Shown: piece by piece, positions 33,321 to 40,158 of the stretch
Layout: every line of letters begins with the position of its first letter
Position numbering within the stretch: position 1 is the stretch's first letter
DNA from: CAZUTK01 sp964623265
Lineage (GTDB): Bacteria > Electryoneota > B3-LCP
NCBI GenBank assembly: GCA_964623265.1
Contig: CAZUTK010000019.1
Coordinates: forward strand, 1-43,806
Direction of reading: 5' to 3'
Length of the DNA stretch: 43,806 nucleotides
Notes under the pieces: generated by a model
Databases searched by the model: none
Told to the model about the DNA's origin: nothing
The model's input: only the letters and a program-made list of their open reading frames with translations
Made by a program: the position numbers and the translations under genes

Positions 33321-34415
33321 ATGAAGAGAATTCCGCTACTTGCCTGGCTGTTGTTCGCGGTCGCATTGCCGGCGGCGGCGCAATATCAATACGGCGATCC
33401 GGTCTCGGATTTCACTCTGCCCGACGCTCAAGGAAATCCGGTTTCACTGTCGGATTATCCCGGAAAAATCGTCTTTCTGGTCTTCTGGGAAAACGGCTGA
33501 GGTTCCTGCCGAGCGGAGAGTCCGCTGGTGGAAAGCGACATCTGGATTCCCTATCGTCCCTATGGAGTGCAAGTCCTCGCCATCGGATACCATGCCACGG
33601 TGGACAGCGCCCGCCGCTGGCAGATCGAGAACGGCTTGACGCATCCCGTCCTGTCGGATTACGATGGGAGTGTGACGTTAACATATACCAACTGGTTCGG
33701 TTTCCCCTATCTGCCCTGGGATGCAGTTGTCAGCGAGGAGTGGTTGGTGGCGTATACCGGCGATACATACGCCGGCGGCGCGTGGAATGTGGATGAAATC
33801 ATCGCGGTCTTCGATTCGCTCTTCTCGCCGGAGATCGCCGCCGATACGACGCTGCTCGATTTCGGCTTGGTGCCCATCGGGCAGTCCGAAGAACGCGAGC
33901 TGGTTCTGCGCAATGCGGGCACGGGGCTGCTCGAAGTGCAGAATATCAGCGCAACCCCCGCCGCGTTCAGTGTGGACGTCACCCAGGGGCAGATCTACGC
34001 CGTGGATGATTCCCTGGTCGTCACCGTGACGTTCACACCGTCAGACACCATCGCCGTGAACGGCGTCCTGACGGTGCAGACTTCGGCGGGTAATTTACAA
34101 GTGCAATTGTTCGGCGATTCTCCCAACTCCGTCGCGCGCGAAAAGGCGCTCCCCGCCGCATTTGCAGTGCGCTGTTATCCCAACCCTTTCAATCCGGAAC
34201 TCACAGTCGAGTTATCGCTGGAGAAAGCTCAGGAAACGACGGTGGAAATCTTCACCGTGGACGGCTCCCGCCGCGCCGAGCTGCATCACGGGTGGATACC
34301 TGCCGGCACACATCAATTCCGTTGGCGCGAGGAAGCGGCTGCGTCTGGGATGTATCTTATTAAGGTTAACTTCGGCGAACGAAGCGAGATCCGGAAGGTC
34401 TTTTTGGTGAGATAG
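33321..34415 (+). CDS. Candidate exported selenoprotein: redoxin (TlpA/peroxiredoxin-like) domain with UxxC motif and sorting domain
   Basis: Read from ATG 33321 (GGAG site at 33311), the frame is open to 34415 apart from one TGA at codon 60 (33498-33500). If it is read as selenocysteine the product is 364 residues: signal peptide (1-21), redoxin domain (about 22-170) opening GDPVSDFTLPDAQGNPVSL, motif FWENG-U-GSC with U60 and Cys63 at the CxxC site, an Ig-like Hydin/ASPM-type domain (about 172-270, LLDFGLVPIGQSEERELVL), and a type IX-like sorting domain (YPNPFNPELTV). Being exported, it would be an extracytoplasmic thiol-disulfide reductase or peroxidase. Both halves are intact, which argues against decay. 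Alternatives are a nonsense mutation or a sequencing error. A gene caller would report only a truncated frame from 33528. Confidence 0.72.
33498..33533 (+). promoter_or_regulatory. UGA codon with putative bacterial SECIS hairpin
   Basis: Directly after the UGA an RNA hairpin can form: UUCC (33503-33506) with GGAA (33530-33533), CC with GG, a bulged G at 33511, then AGCGGA (33512-33517) with UCCGCU (33521-33526). Counting U of UGA as 1, G23 and U24 lie at the apex, the same numbering as the SelB contact bases in the Escherichia coli fdhF element. The bulge is a G at position 14 rather than U17. Confidence 0.55.
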
Positions 34416-34422
34416 AGAAAAG

Positions 34423-34454
34423 AGGAGGGATTCCGAATTTTTCAGGATCCTCCT
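34423..34454. terminator. Weak bidirectional terminator between the redoxin gene and motB
   Basis: AGGAGG (34423-34428) pairs with CCTCCT (34449-34454) around an AT-rich loop containing TTTTT. The right arm lies in the last codons of motB. It serves convergent genes; the stem is short. Confidence 0.4.
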
Positions 34455-35218
34455 TTGATCGGCGTCCTCGGGGCAATTTCCTGAGCGGTCAGCTTCCCGG
34501 CATCGTGTTGAGTCCTCCATTGCCCTTTCAGGAAGACGATGTCCACGCGGCGGTTTTGCTGCCGCCCTTCCGGCGTTTCGTTGGACGCTACGGGCCGCTG
34601 ATCCGCATATGCCGCCGCGGAAAGCTGTTCTTGCGGCACTCCCGCCTGGCGGATCAAGTAGTAAACGACATTGGCGGATCGGGCGGCGGAAAGCTGCCAG
34701 TTGGAGGGAAACTCAACGGTGTTGATGGGCAGATTGTCGGTGTGACCCTCGATTAGAATCGGTCTGCCGCTTTTGATCAATACCGGAGAGATATTCTTCA
34801 AGAGTTCCATCGCCTGCGGGCGCAGATCCGCCTTGCCTAAATCGAACAGCAGCGTCTCCATCATCCGGACCACAACTCCTCTCTCTTCTACTTCCACCGT
34901 GACGGATCCCGCCACGCCTTCGATGCCGCGCAATGCTTCTTCCATTTTCAGAGTTAAATAGGATTCCGAAGTGTCCGGATACGCGCCTCCTTCCGCATCT
35001 TCATAAGGCCCATCCCCACCGCCGACGGCAGGTTTGCCTTCTACGCCGATGAAGGCGGTCTTCAGCGCTTTGCCCATCGCCTTGTATTTTTCCAGATCCA
35101 CGCGGGACATCGAGTAGAGGATGACGAATAAACCCAGCAGGAGAGTGATCAGGTCAGCGTAGGTGAGCAACCATCGCTCCGCATTCTCGTGTTCCTTTTT
35201 TTGTTTTTTCTTCGGCAT
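34442..35218 (-). CDS. motB: MotB-type motor stator protein with OmpA-like domain
   Basis: Stator subunit of a proton- or sodium-driven rotary motor, 258 residues. One membrane helix (about 17-37) carries the ion-binding Asp22 in TYADLITLLL. A linker with Gly and acidic residues (about 65-85) precedes the OmpA/MotB peptidoglycan-binding domain (about 115-235; ILIEGHTDNLPIN, ANVVYYLI, GRQQNRRVDI). The N-terminal KKKQKKEHENAERW is the usual basic cytoplasmic head. It follows motA by 14 bases. No other flagellar gene is in the window, so it could power a flagellum encoded elsewhere or another envelope motor. Confidence 0.92.
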   Translation of the reverse strand: MPKKKQKKEHENAERWLLTYADLITLLLGLFVILYSMSRVDLEKYKAMGKALKTAFIGVEGKPAVGGGDGPYEDAEGGAYPDTSESYLTLKMEEALRGIEGVAGSVTVEVEERGVVVRMMETLLFDLGKADLRPQAMELLKNISPVLIKSGRPILIEGHTDNLPINTVEFPSNWQLSAARSANVVYYLIRQAGVPQEQLSAAAYADQRPVASNETPEGRQQNRRVDIVFLKGQWRTQHDAGKLTAQEIAPRTPIKGGS

Positions 35219-35232
35219 ATCGGAGGGATGGT

Positions 35233-36018
35233 TTATTCGGCCTTGCTCTCGTTAGTCGCCGCGCGTTCCGTGGGCGGCAGCATCAGTTCCAGATTGCGCT
35301 GGATCAGAGTGGGGCTGGTGCCGTTCTGGATGGCGATGATTCCGTTGGTGACGATGTCGAGCAGCAGCGCTTCTTCATTGCTGCGGAATTTCAATTTGTC
35401 CGCCAGGGGAAGCCAGACGATGTTCGCCATAAACACTCCCCAGAGCGTGGCGATGAACGCCATGGCGATATGCCGCACCAGTTCGGCGGGATCTTCGCCG
35501 GCGGCGGAGAGAGTGACGATCAAACCCATCACAGTCCCGATGATGCCCATCGTCGGCGAATATCCCCCCATCTTCGTTAACACCGTGGCGTTGGTCTCGT
35601 GCCGCTCCAGGATCATCGCTTTCTCTTCTTCCATTAAGGTGCGCACAGATTCGGCGTCGATCCCGTCAATCATATGCATCATGCCATTGTAAAGAAAGCG
35701 GGAATCGCGCACGTTTTCCAGCTCGCGTTCCAGTGCCAGCACGCCGTCCCGCCGAGCGATGGTCGCGAAATGCACCAGCGTTTCGATCATCTTTTTATAA
35801 TCCAAATTCGGCGGAAAGATGCAGATTCGGATGACATTGGGCAGCTGCAGGACGGTTTTCATCGAAAAACCGATCATGGCGGCGGCGATGGTTCCGCCCA
35901 GCACGATCACCAGCGCCGGCACCTGAATAATCGCGGCGATGGCTCCCCCTTCCATAAGAAACGAACCGAAAATCGCCGCTAGACCGAGAAGTAAGCCGAT
36001 GAGAGTCGCTTGATCCAT
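35233..36018 (-). CDS. motA: MotA-type motor stator protein
   Basis: Stator partner of MotB, 261 residues, with four membrane helices (about 5-25, 33-53, 150-170, 185-205) and a cytoplasmic loop between the second and third that contacts the rotor. Family landmarks are DQATLIGLLLGLAAI at the start, MKTVLQLPNVI, and the third helix YSPTMGIIGTVMGLI with its conserved Pro. I start it at ATG 36018, which matches the family N-terminus; an ATG 57 bases upstream is possible, and neither has a clear ribosome site. A GCCGATAA box (36088-36081) upstream resembles the -10 of sigma28 promoters. Confidence 0.92.
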   Translation of the reverse strand: MDQATLIGLLLGLAAIFGSFLMEGGAIAAIIQVPALVIVLGGTIAAAMIGFSMKTVLQLPNVIRICIFPPNLDYKKMIETLVHFATIARRDGVLALERELENVRDSRFLYNGMMHMIDGIDAESVRTLMEEEKAMILERHETNATVLTKMGGYSPTMGIIGTVMGLIVTLSAAGEDPAELVRHIAMAFIATLWGVFMANIVWLPLADKLKFRSNEEALLLDIVTNGIIAIQNGTSPTLIQRNLELMLPPTERAATNESKAE

Positions 36019-36080
36019 AAAGTGTGTGAACGTCTTTGATCCGATGGAGATTGCCGCTGTGAGAGCCAGTCTCATTTCTA

Positions 36081-36088
36081 TTATCGGC
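36081..36088 (-). promoter_or_regulatory. Sigma28-like -10 element upstream of motA
   Basis: Minus strand GCCGATAA matches the sigma28 (FliA) -10 consensus at all eight positions, 63 bases before motA. The -35 at the expected distance reads TCAG, not TAAA, so the promoter is only half supported. Confidence 0.35.
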
Positions 36089-36238
36089 AGGGAGATAGGG
36101 ATTCTGAATTGGAAAAGAGGCGATTCTTTTCGTGCCGGGATGGATGGGGATAATGCCGCAGTCCAATCTGTCTGCGGCGCGTTTCGTAGTATTTTTCGAA
36201 TGGGGAGCGGCGGCTGCGGGAAGCGCTCTGAATAAACG

Positions 36239-36281
36239 ACGGATCTCAGCGGAAAATGAAAACTGAATCGCTGAGATCCGT
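36239..36281 (-). terminator. Hairpin terminator after rpmB
   Basis: Perfect 13-bp stem ACGGATCTCAGCG (36239-36251) with CGCTGAGATCCGT (36269-36281) and a 17-base loop, 33 bases after the rpmB stop. A short T-containing tract (CGTTTATT) follows on the minus strand. Confidence 0.6.
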
Positions 36282-36313
36282 TCCGGAAGAGAGAGATATG
36301 GATCGAGTGAGGA

Positions 36314-36505
36314 TTAAACCGCCTTCTGCACTTTGCCCGCTTGGATGCAGGAAGTGCAAACGCGGCGACGTCGCACCGAGCCGTTTTCGATCACGCGGAT
36401 GCGTTGGAGATTGGGATACCAGCGGCGTTTCGTGAGGTTGTGCGCATGGCTCTTAGCATATCCAACCAAAGGCTCTTTGCCGCAGATTTCACAACGTCTG
36501 GACAT
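36314..36505 (-). CDS. rpmB: 50S ribosomal protein L28, zinc-binding form
   Basis: Large-subunit ribosomal protein of 63 residues. MSRRCEICGK and the downstream SHAHNLTKRRWYPNLQ segment are diagnostic. Cys5, Cys8, Cys50 and Cys53 make two CxxC pairs, so this is the zinc-binding (C+) paralogue. Many bacteria switch to a Cys-free copy when zinc is scarce; no second copy is in the window. It has its own promoter at 36541-36569 and a terminator, hence a single-gene unit. Confidence 0.96.
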   Translation of the reverse strand: MSRRCEICGKEPLVGYAKSHAHNLTKRRWYPNLQRIRVIENGSVRRRRVCTSCIQAGKVQKAV

Positions 36506-36540
36506 GGATGATCTCGGTAGAAATTCTATTTAGAAAAATT

Positions 36541-36569
36541 AATATAATATATTTAAATCATTAAAGCAA
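36541..36569 (-). promoter_or_regulatory. Sigma70-type promoter of rpmB
   Basis: Minus strand TTGCTT (36569-36564), 17-base spacer rich in A and T, TATATT (36546-36541), 36 bases before the start. Confidence 0.7.
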
Positions 36570-36646
36570 GCGAAAAGCCTCTCATTCTTTTTCGTGTAAT
36601 CGTTCCTTCTCAAATTGATTTTTTTTCATTTTGTGCTCGAATGCTG

Positions 36647-36676
36647 TTGACAACCGCCGTTTTTTTGTTATATTAT
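36647..36676 (+). promoter_or_regulatory. Sigma70-type promoter of the BFN/UVR gene
   Basis: TTGACA (36647-36652), followed by TATATT at 36669-36674 (16-base spacer) or TATTAT at 36671-36676 (18-base spacer). Predicted start near 36683, about 25 bases before ATG 36708. Confidence 0.72.
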
Positions 36677-36707
36677 AGGCAAAACCTTCTCAATGATCGA
36701 GGGGATT

Positions 36708-37253
36708 ATGATTGCTGTCGAAGTCACCGGCGTGTCCGTTTGTCCGCCTTATCAGGGATACGTTGTCATCCTGCGTGAAAAAGAGGGTCAACGTTGGCTG
36801 CCCATCTTCATCGGCGCCGCTGAAGCCCAGGCGATCTCCCTGTTGCTGCAGGATCTGCACTACTCCCGCCCCTTGACGTTTGATCTTTTCCAGAATCTCT
36901 TGAAGGTCTCCGGCGCTCAAGTTCAGCAGATAGCGGTCACGGATTTGAAGGACAACACCTTCTACGCATTGATTGATCTGAAGACGGGCACCGGGTTGAA
37001 GCAGGTGGACGCTCGTCCGTCGGATGCGATCGCTCTCGCGTTGCGATGTAAAGCGCCCATATTCGTCGCAGAGGAGGTGATGAATGCGGCTTCGATCACC
37101 GGCGAGAGATCTGAGAGTCAAGTTACAAGCTTGGATGAAATCGCCCAGTTGAACAAGGATCTGCAGCAGGCGATTCAGGCGGAAATGTACGAGGAAGCCG
37201 CCCGTCTGCGGGACCGCATCAGGGAATTGGAAAAGAAGGAGAATATGAGATAA
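36708..37253 (+). CDS. Bifunctional nuclease (BFN, DUF151) domain protein with UVR motif
   Basis: A 181-residue cytosolic protein. Residues 1 to about 130 are the BFN domain (VVILREKEGQRWLPIFIG, EAQAISLLLQ, RPSDAIALALRCKAPIFVAEEV), known from plant BBD nuclease and bacterial proteins of similar size. The C-terminal part (about 140-178) is a UVR helical hairpin (LNKDLQQAIQAEMYEEAARL) of the sort that binds UvrB or ClpC-type partners. I start it at ATG 36708 after GAGGGG; the open frame has an upstream ATG at 36693 that lies on the ribosome site. A hairpin terminator follows, separating it partly from the next operon. The nuclease role in bacteria is not established. Confidence 0.9.
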   Translation: MIAVEVTGVSVCPPYQGYVVILREKEGQRWLPIFIGAAEAQAISLLLQDLHYSRPLTFDLFQNLLKVSGAQVQQIAVTDLKDNTFYALIDLKTGTGLKQVDARPSDAIALALRCKAPIFVAEEVMNAASITGERSESQVTSLDEIAQLNKDLQQAIQAEMYEEAARLRDRIRELEKKENMR

Positions 37254-37282
37254 ATAAACAGCTGATTCGAAAGGTGAAAGTG

Positions 37283-37316
37283 ATAGGATCATTGCGGCGT
37301 GCATGATCCTATTTTC
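37283..37316 (+). terminator. Intrinsic terminator or attenuator after the BFN/UVR gene
   Basis: Perfect 10-bp stem ATAGGATCAT (37283-37292) with ATGATCCTAT (37303-37312), loop of ten, followed by TTTCAT. No promoter is evident between it and the next start at 37361, so it may be a partial barrier ahead of the DUF1844-dusB-larB-hsp20-lon genes. Confidence 0.6.
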
Positions 37317-37360
37317 ATACAGGTAAGCCAACGATAACCAGCGTCATCAGCGAACGAATT

Positions 37361-37723
37361 ATGGAAGAAAAAACATCGGATAAGAACTCCGCCCTGTTTA
37401 TGGGATTGGTGGCTTCCCTTCAGGAAAGCGCGTTGATTCACTTGGGAAAGTTCGTTCAACCTGGGTCTAACCAGTCGTTGAAGAATCTCGAAGGCGCGGC
37501 GGCGGCCATTGATATGTTGGATATGCTGGCTGAAAAGACTCGAGGCAACTTGAAGCCGGAGGAAACCCGCTTCCTGAATGAGACCGTGAGTTTTCTGAAG
37601 CTGAATTATGTGGACGAATTGCACAAGTCGCAAACACAAGCTGTAAAACCCGAGCCAAGTTCCGGATCGCCTGAATCCGCACAGTCGAAGACCCCGCCGT
37701 CCACAAATCCTCCATCCGAATAG
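37361..37723 (+). CDS. DUF1844 family protein
   Basis: A 120-residue protein. The central part (residues about 10-85) is the DUF1844 domain: LFMGLVASLQESALIHLGK, AAAAIDMLDMLAEKT and ETRFLNETVSFLKLNYVDE. The tail is Pro/Ser-rich and low complexity. No function is known. It starts the run that continues with dusB six bases after its stop. The ribosome site is weak. Confidence 0.85.
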   Translation: MEEKTSDKNSALFMGLVASLQESALIHLGKFVQPGSNQSLKNLEGAAAAIDMLDMLAEKTRGNLKPEETRFLNETVSFLKLNYVDELHKSQTQAVKPEPSSGSPESAQSKTPPSTNPPSE

Positions 37724-37729
37724 AGCCAA

Positions 37730-38818
37730 TTGGCGGAAAGTTCGTCGCATTTCAGCGAAAAAAATCCGCGCATCGTTAGAATAAACGAAAAAAACGTTGC
37801 AAGTACAGACCCTGCCGTGTATATTCCCACATTGAAGATCGGCGCAATCGAGTTGGAAAATCCCGTTCTGCTCGCCCCGCTCGCCGGAATTACCGACAGC
37901 CCTTTCCGCTTGCTCTGTCGGCGGAACGGCGCCGGTATGGTTTTCACCGAGATGGTCAGCGCAGAAGGGGTGCTTCGAGCCTCCAGGAAGACTTGGGATC
38001 TGGCGCGCTTTCAGCAAGCCGAACGTCCTATCGGGATTCAACTCTTCACCCATGATCCTGTCGTTATGGGCGAAGCGGCGGCTCGACTGGAAGAACTAGA
38101 GCCGGATGTCTTCGACATCAATTTCGGCTGTCCGATGCGCAAGGTGGTGCGCAGAGGTGCCGGAGCGGGCTTTATGGAAAGTCCCGAACGTGTTGCGGCG
38201 GCGGTGCGGGCGGTGACCAACGCGGTGCATCGCCCGGTCACGGTGAAGTTCCGCGCTGGACCGGATGCGGGTAATCTGACCGTTGTGGAAGCAGCCCTCC
38301 GCGCTCAGGAAGAAGGTGCGGCGGCGGTCACCGTTCACGGCAGAACCACCGCTCAAGGCTTCAAGGGAAAAGCGGATTGGGAAATTATCGCCCAGGTGAA
38401 AGCCGCCCTCCGCATTCCCGTAATCGGCAACGGGGACGTCTTCACAGCGGAAGATGCGCAGCGACTGATGGATCAGACCGGTTGCGACGGTGTCATGGTG
38501 GGACGGGGCAGCCTTGGCAACCCTTGGATCTTTGCGGCATGCGCGGCGAAATTCCGAAACGAAAATCCGCCGATATTGTCCGCAGAGAAGATCTGGGCGG
38601 ATATTGAGTCGCATTATCAGAGCATGATCGAACAGAAGCATTTTCGGGGGATCCTCGAAATGCGCAAGCATTTAGGCTGGTACTGCAAAGGTTTGCCGGG
38701 AGCGGCAGAATTCCGCAGGAGAGTCCTACCGCTGGATGATGCGCAGAGAGTGTTAACCCTGGCAAGAGAATTCTTTTTAAACAGGCATGAAATACTTCAT
38801 GAGGGGAATCGAAAATAA
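37730..38818 (+). CDS. dusB: tRNA-dihydrouridine synthase B
   Basis: FMN-dependent enzyme that reduces uridine to dihydrouridine in the tRNA D-loop, 362 residues. The TIM barrel begins at about residue 35 (LENPVLLAPLAGITDSPFR); NFGCPMRKVVRRGAGAG carries the catalytic Cys134; VHGRTTAQGFKGKADWEI and GNGDVFTAEDA complete the DusB signature. The C-terminal helical domain includes MRKHLGWYCKGLPGAAEFR. Its frame starts at TTG 37730, preceded by only TAGAG; the first 30 residues are non-conserved and a GTG at 37817 is an alternative. DusB is often in an operon with fis in proteobacteria; here it sits between DUF1844 and larB. Confidence 0.95.
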   Translation: MAESSSHFSEKNPRIVRINEKNVASTDPAVYIPTLKIGAIELENPVLLAPLAGITDSPFRLLCRRNGAGMVFTEMVSAEGVLRASRKTWDLARFQQAERPIGIQLFTHDPVVMGEAAARLEELEPDVFDINFGCPMRKVVRRGAGAGFMESPERVAAAVRAVTNAVHRPVTVKFRAGPDAGNLTVVEAALRAQEEGAAAVTVHGRTTAQGFKGKADWEIIAQVKAALRIPVIGNGDVFTAEDAQRLMDQTGCDGVMVGRGSLGNPWIFAACAAKFRNENPPILSAEKIWADIESHYQSMIEQKHFRGILEMRKHLGWYCKGLPGAAEFRRRVLPLDDAQRVLTLAREFFLNRHEILHEGNRK

Positions 38819-38826
38819 CCTGAACA

Positions 38827-39621
38827 TTGAGTACTGATTTGGATGAGAAAACGCTGAGATCCTGGCTGCAGGCGTACAAGGACGGAAAACTCGCGGAAGA
38901 CGAATTTGTCCGCAAGCTGAAAAATCTGCCCTACCAGGATCTGGATTTTGCCAAGGTGGATCATCACCGAGCTCTGCGGCGCGGATTTCCTGAGGTGATC
39001 TACGGCGAAAGCAAGGATGTCGAGCAGATTCTGGCGATCGCCGAAAAGCTGAAGGAACAGGAGACGGCCGTTTTGATCACGCGGCTGGATGAGACGAAAA
39101 TCGGGCGATTGCAGAAGCAATATCCGGAAGCATCTGTTAATCAAACGGCGCGGACGGTGACTCTTTTCCCCGCCGCTGCATCCGCCGCCGAGACGGCAGT
39201 GCGCGGGTTGGTCATCACCGCCGGGACGGCGGATATCCCCGTAGCGGAGGAAGCGGCTGTAACAATAGAAGCTTTCGCTTATCCCTGTGACCGCCTTTAC
39301 GATGTCGGCGTCGCTGGATTGCACCGGTTGATGGCTCACCGGGAGCAAATCGAGCGGGCGGACGCCATCGTTGTGGCGGCGGGGATGGAGGGAGCGCTGC
39401 CGTCGGTCGTCGCCGGATTGGTGGATGTCCCAATCATCGCCGTGCCGACATCGGTGGGGTATGGAGCCAGCTTCGGAGGCATTGCAGCCCTGCTCAGTAT
39501 GTTGACGGGTTGCGCCGGCGGTGTGGCGGTTGTCAACATAGACAGCGGATTTGCAGCGGGATTTATGCTCGCAATGATTCTGCGCAACTTGGAAAAGAAA
39601 CTCGAACGCGCAGGAACTTGA
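38827..39621 (+). CDS. larB: LarB, nickel-pincer nucleotide cofactor biosynthesis
   Basis: Enzyme that carboxylates nicotinic acid adenine dinucleotide and hydrolyses its phosphoanhydride, the first step of nickel-pincer cofactor synthesis for lactate racemase-type enzymes. 264 residues, normal for the family. The C-terminal half resembles PurE: VVAAGMEGALPSVVAGLVDVP and IAVPTSVGYGASFGG are diagnostic. The N-terminal part includes DHHRALRRGFPEVIYGE. It starts at TTG 38827, eight bases after dusB. LarC and LarE are not in the window, so the cofactor pathway must be completed elsewhere, or LarB acts alone on another purpose. Confidence 0.93.
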   Translation: MSTDLDEKTLRSWLQAYKDGKLAEDEFVRKLKNLPYQDLDFAKVDHHRALRRGFPEVIYGESKDVEQILAIAEKLKEQETAVLITRLDETKIGRLQKQYPEASVNQTARTVTLFPAAASAAETAVRGLVITAGTADIPVAEEAAVTIEAFAYPCDRLYDVGVAGLHRLMAHREQIERADAIVVAAGMEGALPSVVAGLVDVPIIAVPTSVGYGASFGGIAALLSMLTGCAGGVAVVNIDSGFAAGFMLAMILRNLEKKLERAGT

Positions 39622-39636
39622 GTGGGAGGAAAATTC

Positions 39637-40134
39637 GTGGCGAAAATCGGTCATTGCAAAATCAATCCGGATGAAGCCAGACAGAGGTTGATGAGGGATT
39701 TCCAGAATCTCTCCGAAGAGATGGAAACGCTTCTGCATAATTTTTTTTCCGATCATCACCGGATGGCACCGAGTCCCGGGCACGCTTTTCTTCCCGCTAT
39801 GGATGTTTTCGAGACCGAATCGGAAATCGTCTGTTTGCTGGATCTGGTCGGGGTGGCTCCCGGGGATCTGAATGTGAAAGTGGAAGCGGGCACGCTCTTC
39901 ATCACAGGGGTGCGCCGCGAACTGCCCGGTTTCGAGAAGCGCCATTATCACAAGATGGAGCTCGATTTCGGCACCTTTGAGCGGATTTTAACTCTTCCGC
40001 AGCCGGTGGATGCTGCATCACTGCGCATCGAAAATCTCGGAGGATTCTATTTGATTCGATTGCGGAAAACCTATCAAGGACTGCGCCCATCGCGGGGGAT
40101 ACTGGATTCGACGGATCTGGATCCGCGCCGATAA
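39637..40134 (+). CDS. Small heat shock protein, Hsp20/alpha-crystallin family
   Basis: ATP-independent chaperone that holds unfolding proteins, 165 residues. The alpha-crystallin domain spans about 53-145 (PAMDVFETESEIVCLLDL, VAPGDLNVKVEAGTLFITG, GTFERILTLPQPVD). I start at GTG 39637 because GGGAGGA ends six bases earlier; the open frame also has a GTG at 39622 that would overlap this site and the larB stop. Its lon neighbour, 24 bases downstream, is the matching protease, so holding and degradation of damaged proteins are probably co-expressed. The C-terminal IxI motif that packs oligomers is not clear. Confidence 0.93.
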   Translation: MAKIGHCKINPDEARQRLMRDFQNLSEEMETLLHNFFSDHHRMAPSPGHAFLPAMDVFETESEIVCLLDLVGVAPGDLNVKVEAGTLFITGVRRELPGFEKRHYHKMELDFGTFERILTLPQPVDAASLRIENLGGFYLIRLRKTYQGLRPSRGILDSTDLDPRR

Positions 40135-40158
40135 AACAAGGATAAACTGGGGGAATGA

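Larger units (their letters stand above)
33003..33321. other. Divergent intergenic region, 317 bases, two promoters
   Basis: No gene found. It carries the leftward promoter of the BNR-like gene, overlapped by a 14-bp palindrome, and the rightward promoter of the redoxin gene, whose -10 box lies inside an inverted repeat. The middle, about 33115-33240, is AT-rich without further recognisable signals. Confidence 0.6.

Noticed and set aside
33321..33500. Pseudogene by nonsense mutation
   Set aside because: Kept only as an alternative. The single stop replaces exactly the expected redox Cys, the rest of the frame is intact, and a hairpin follows the TGA. Random decay would not predict this.
33528..34415. 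Separate 295-codon gene starting at GTG 33528
   Set aside because: It would begin inside the redoxin fold with no ribosome site or export signal, while still carrying an exported-protein sorting domain. Reading from ATG 33321 through the TGA explains all of it.
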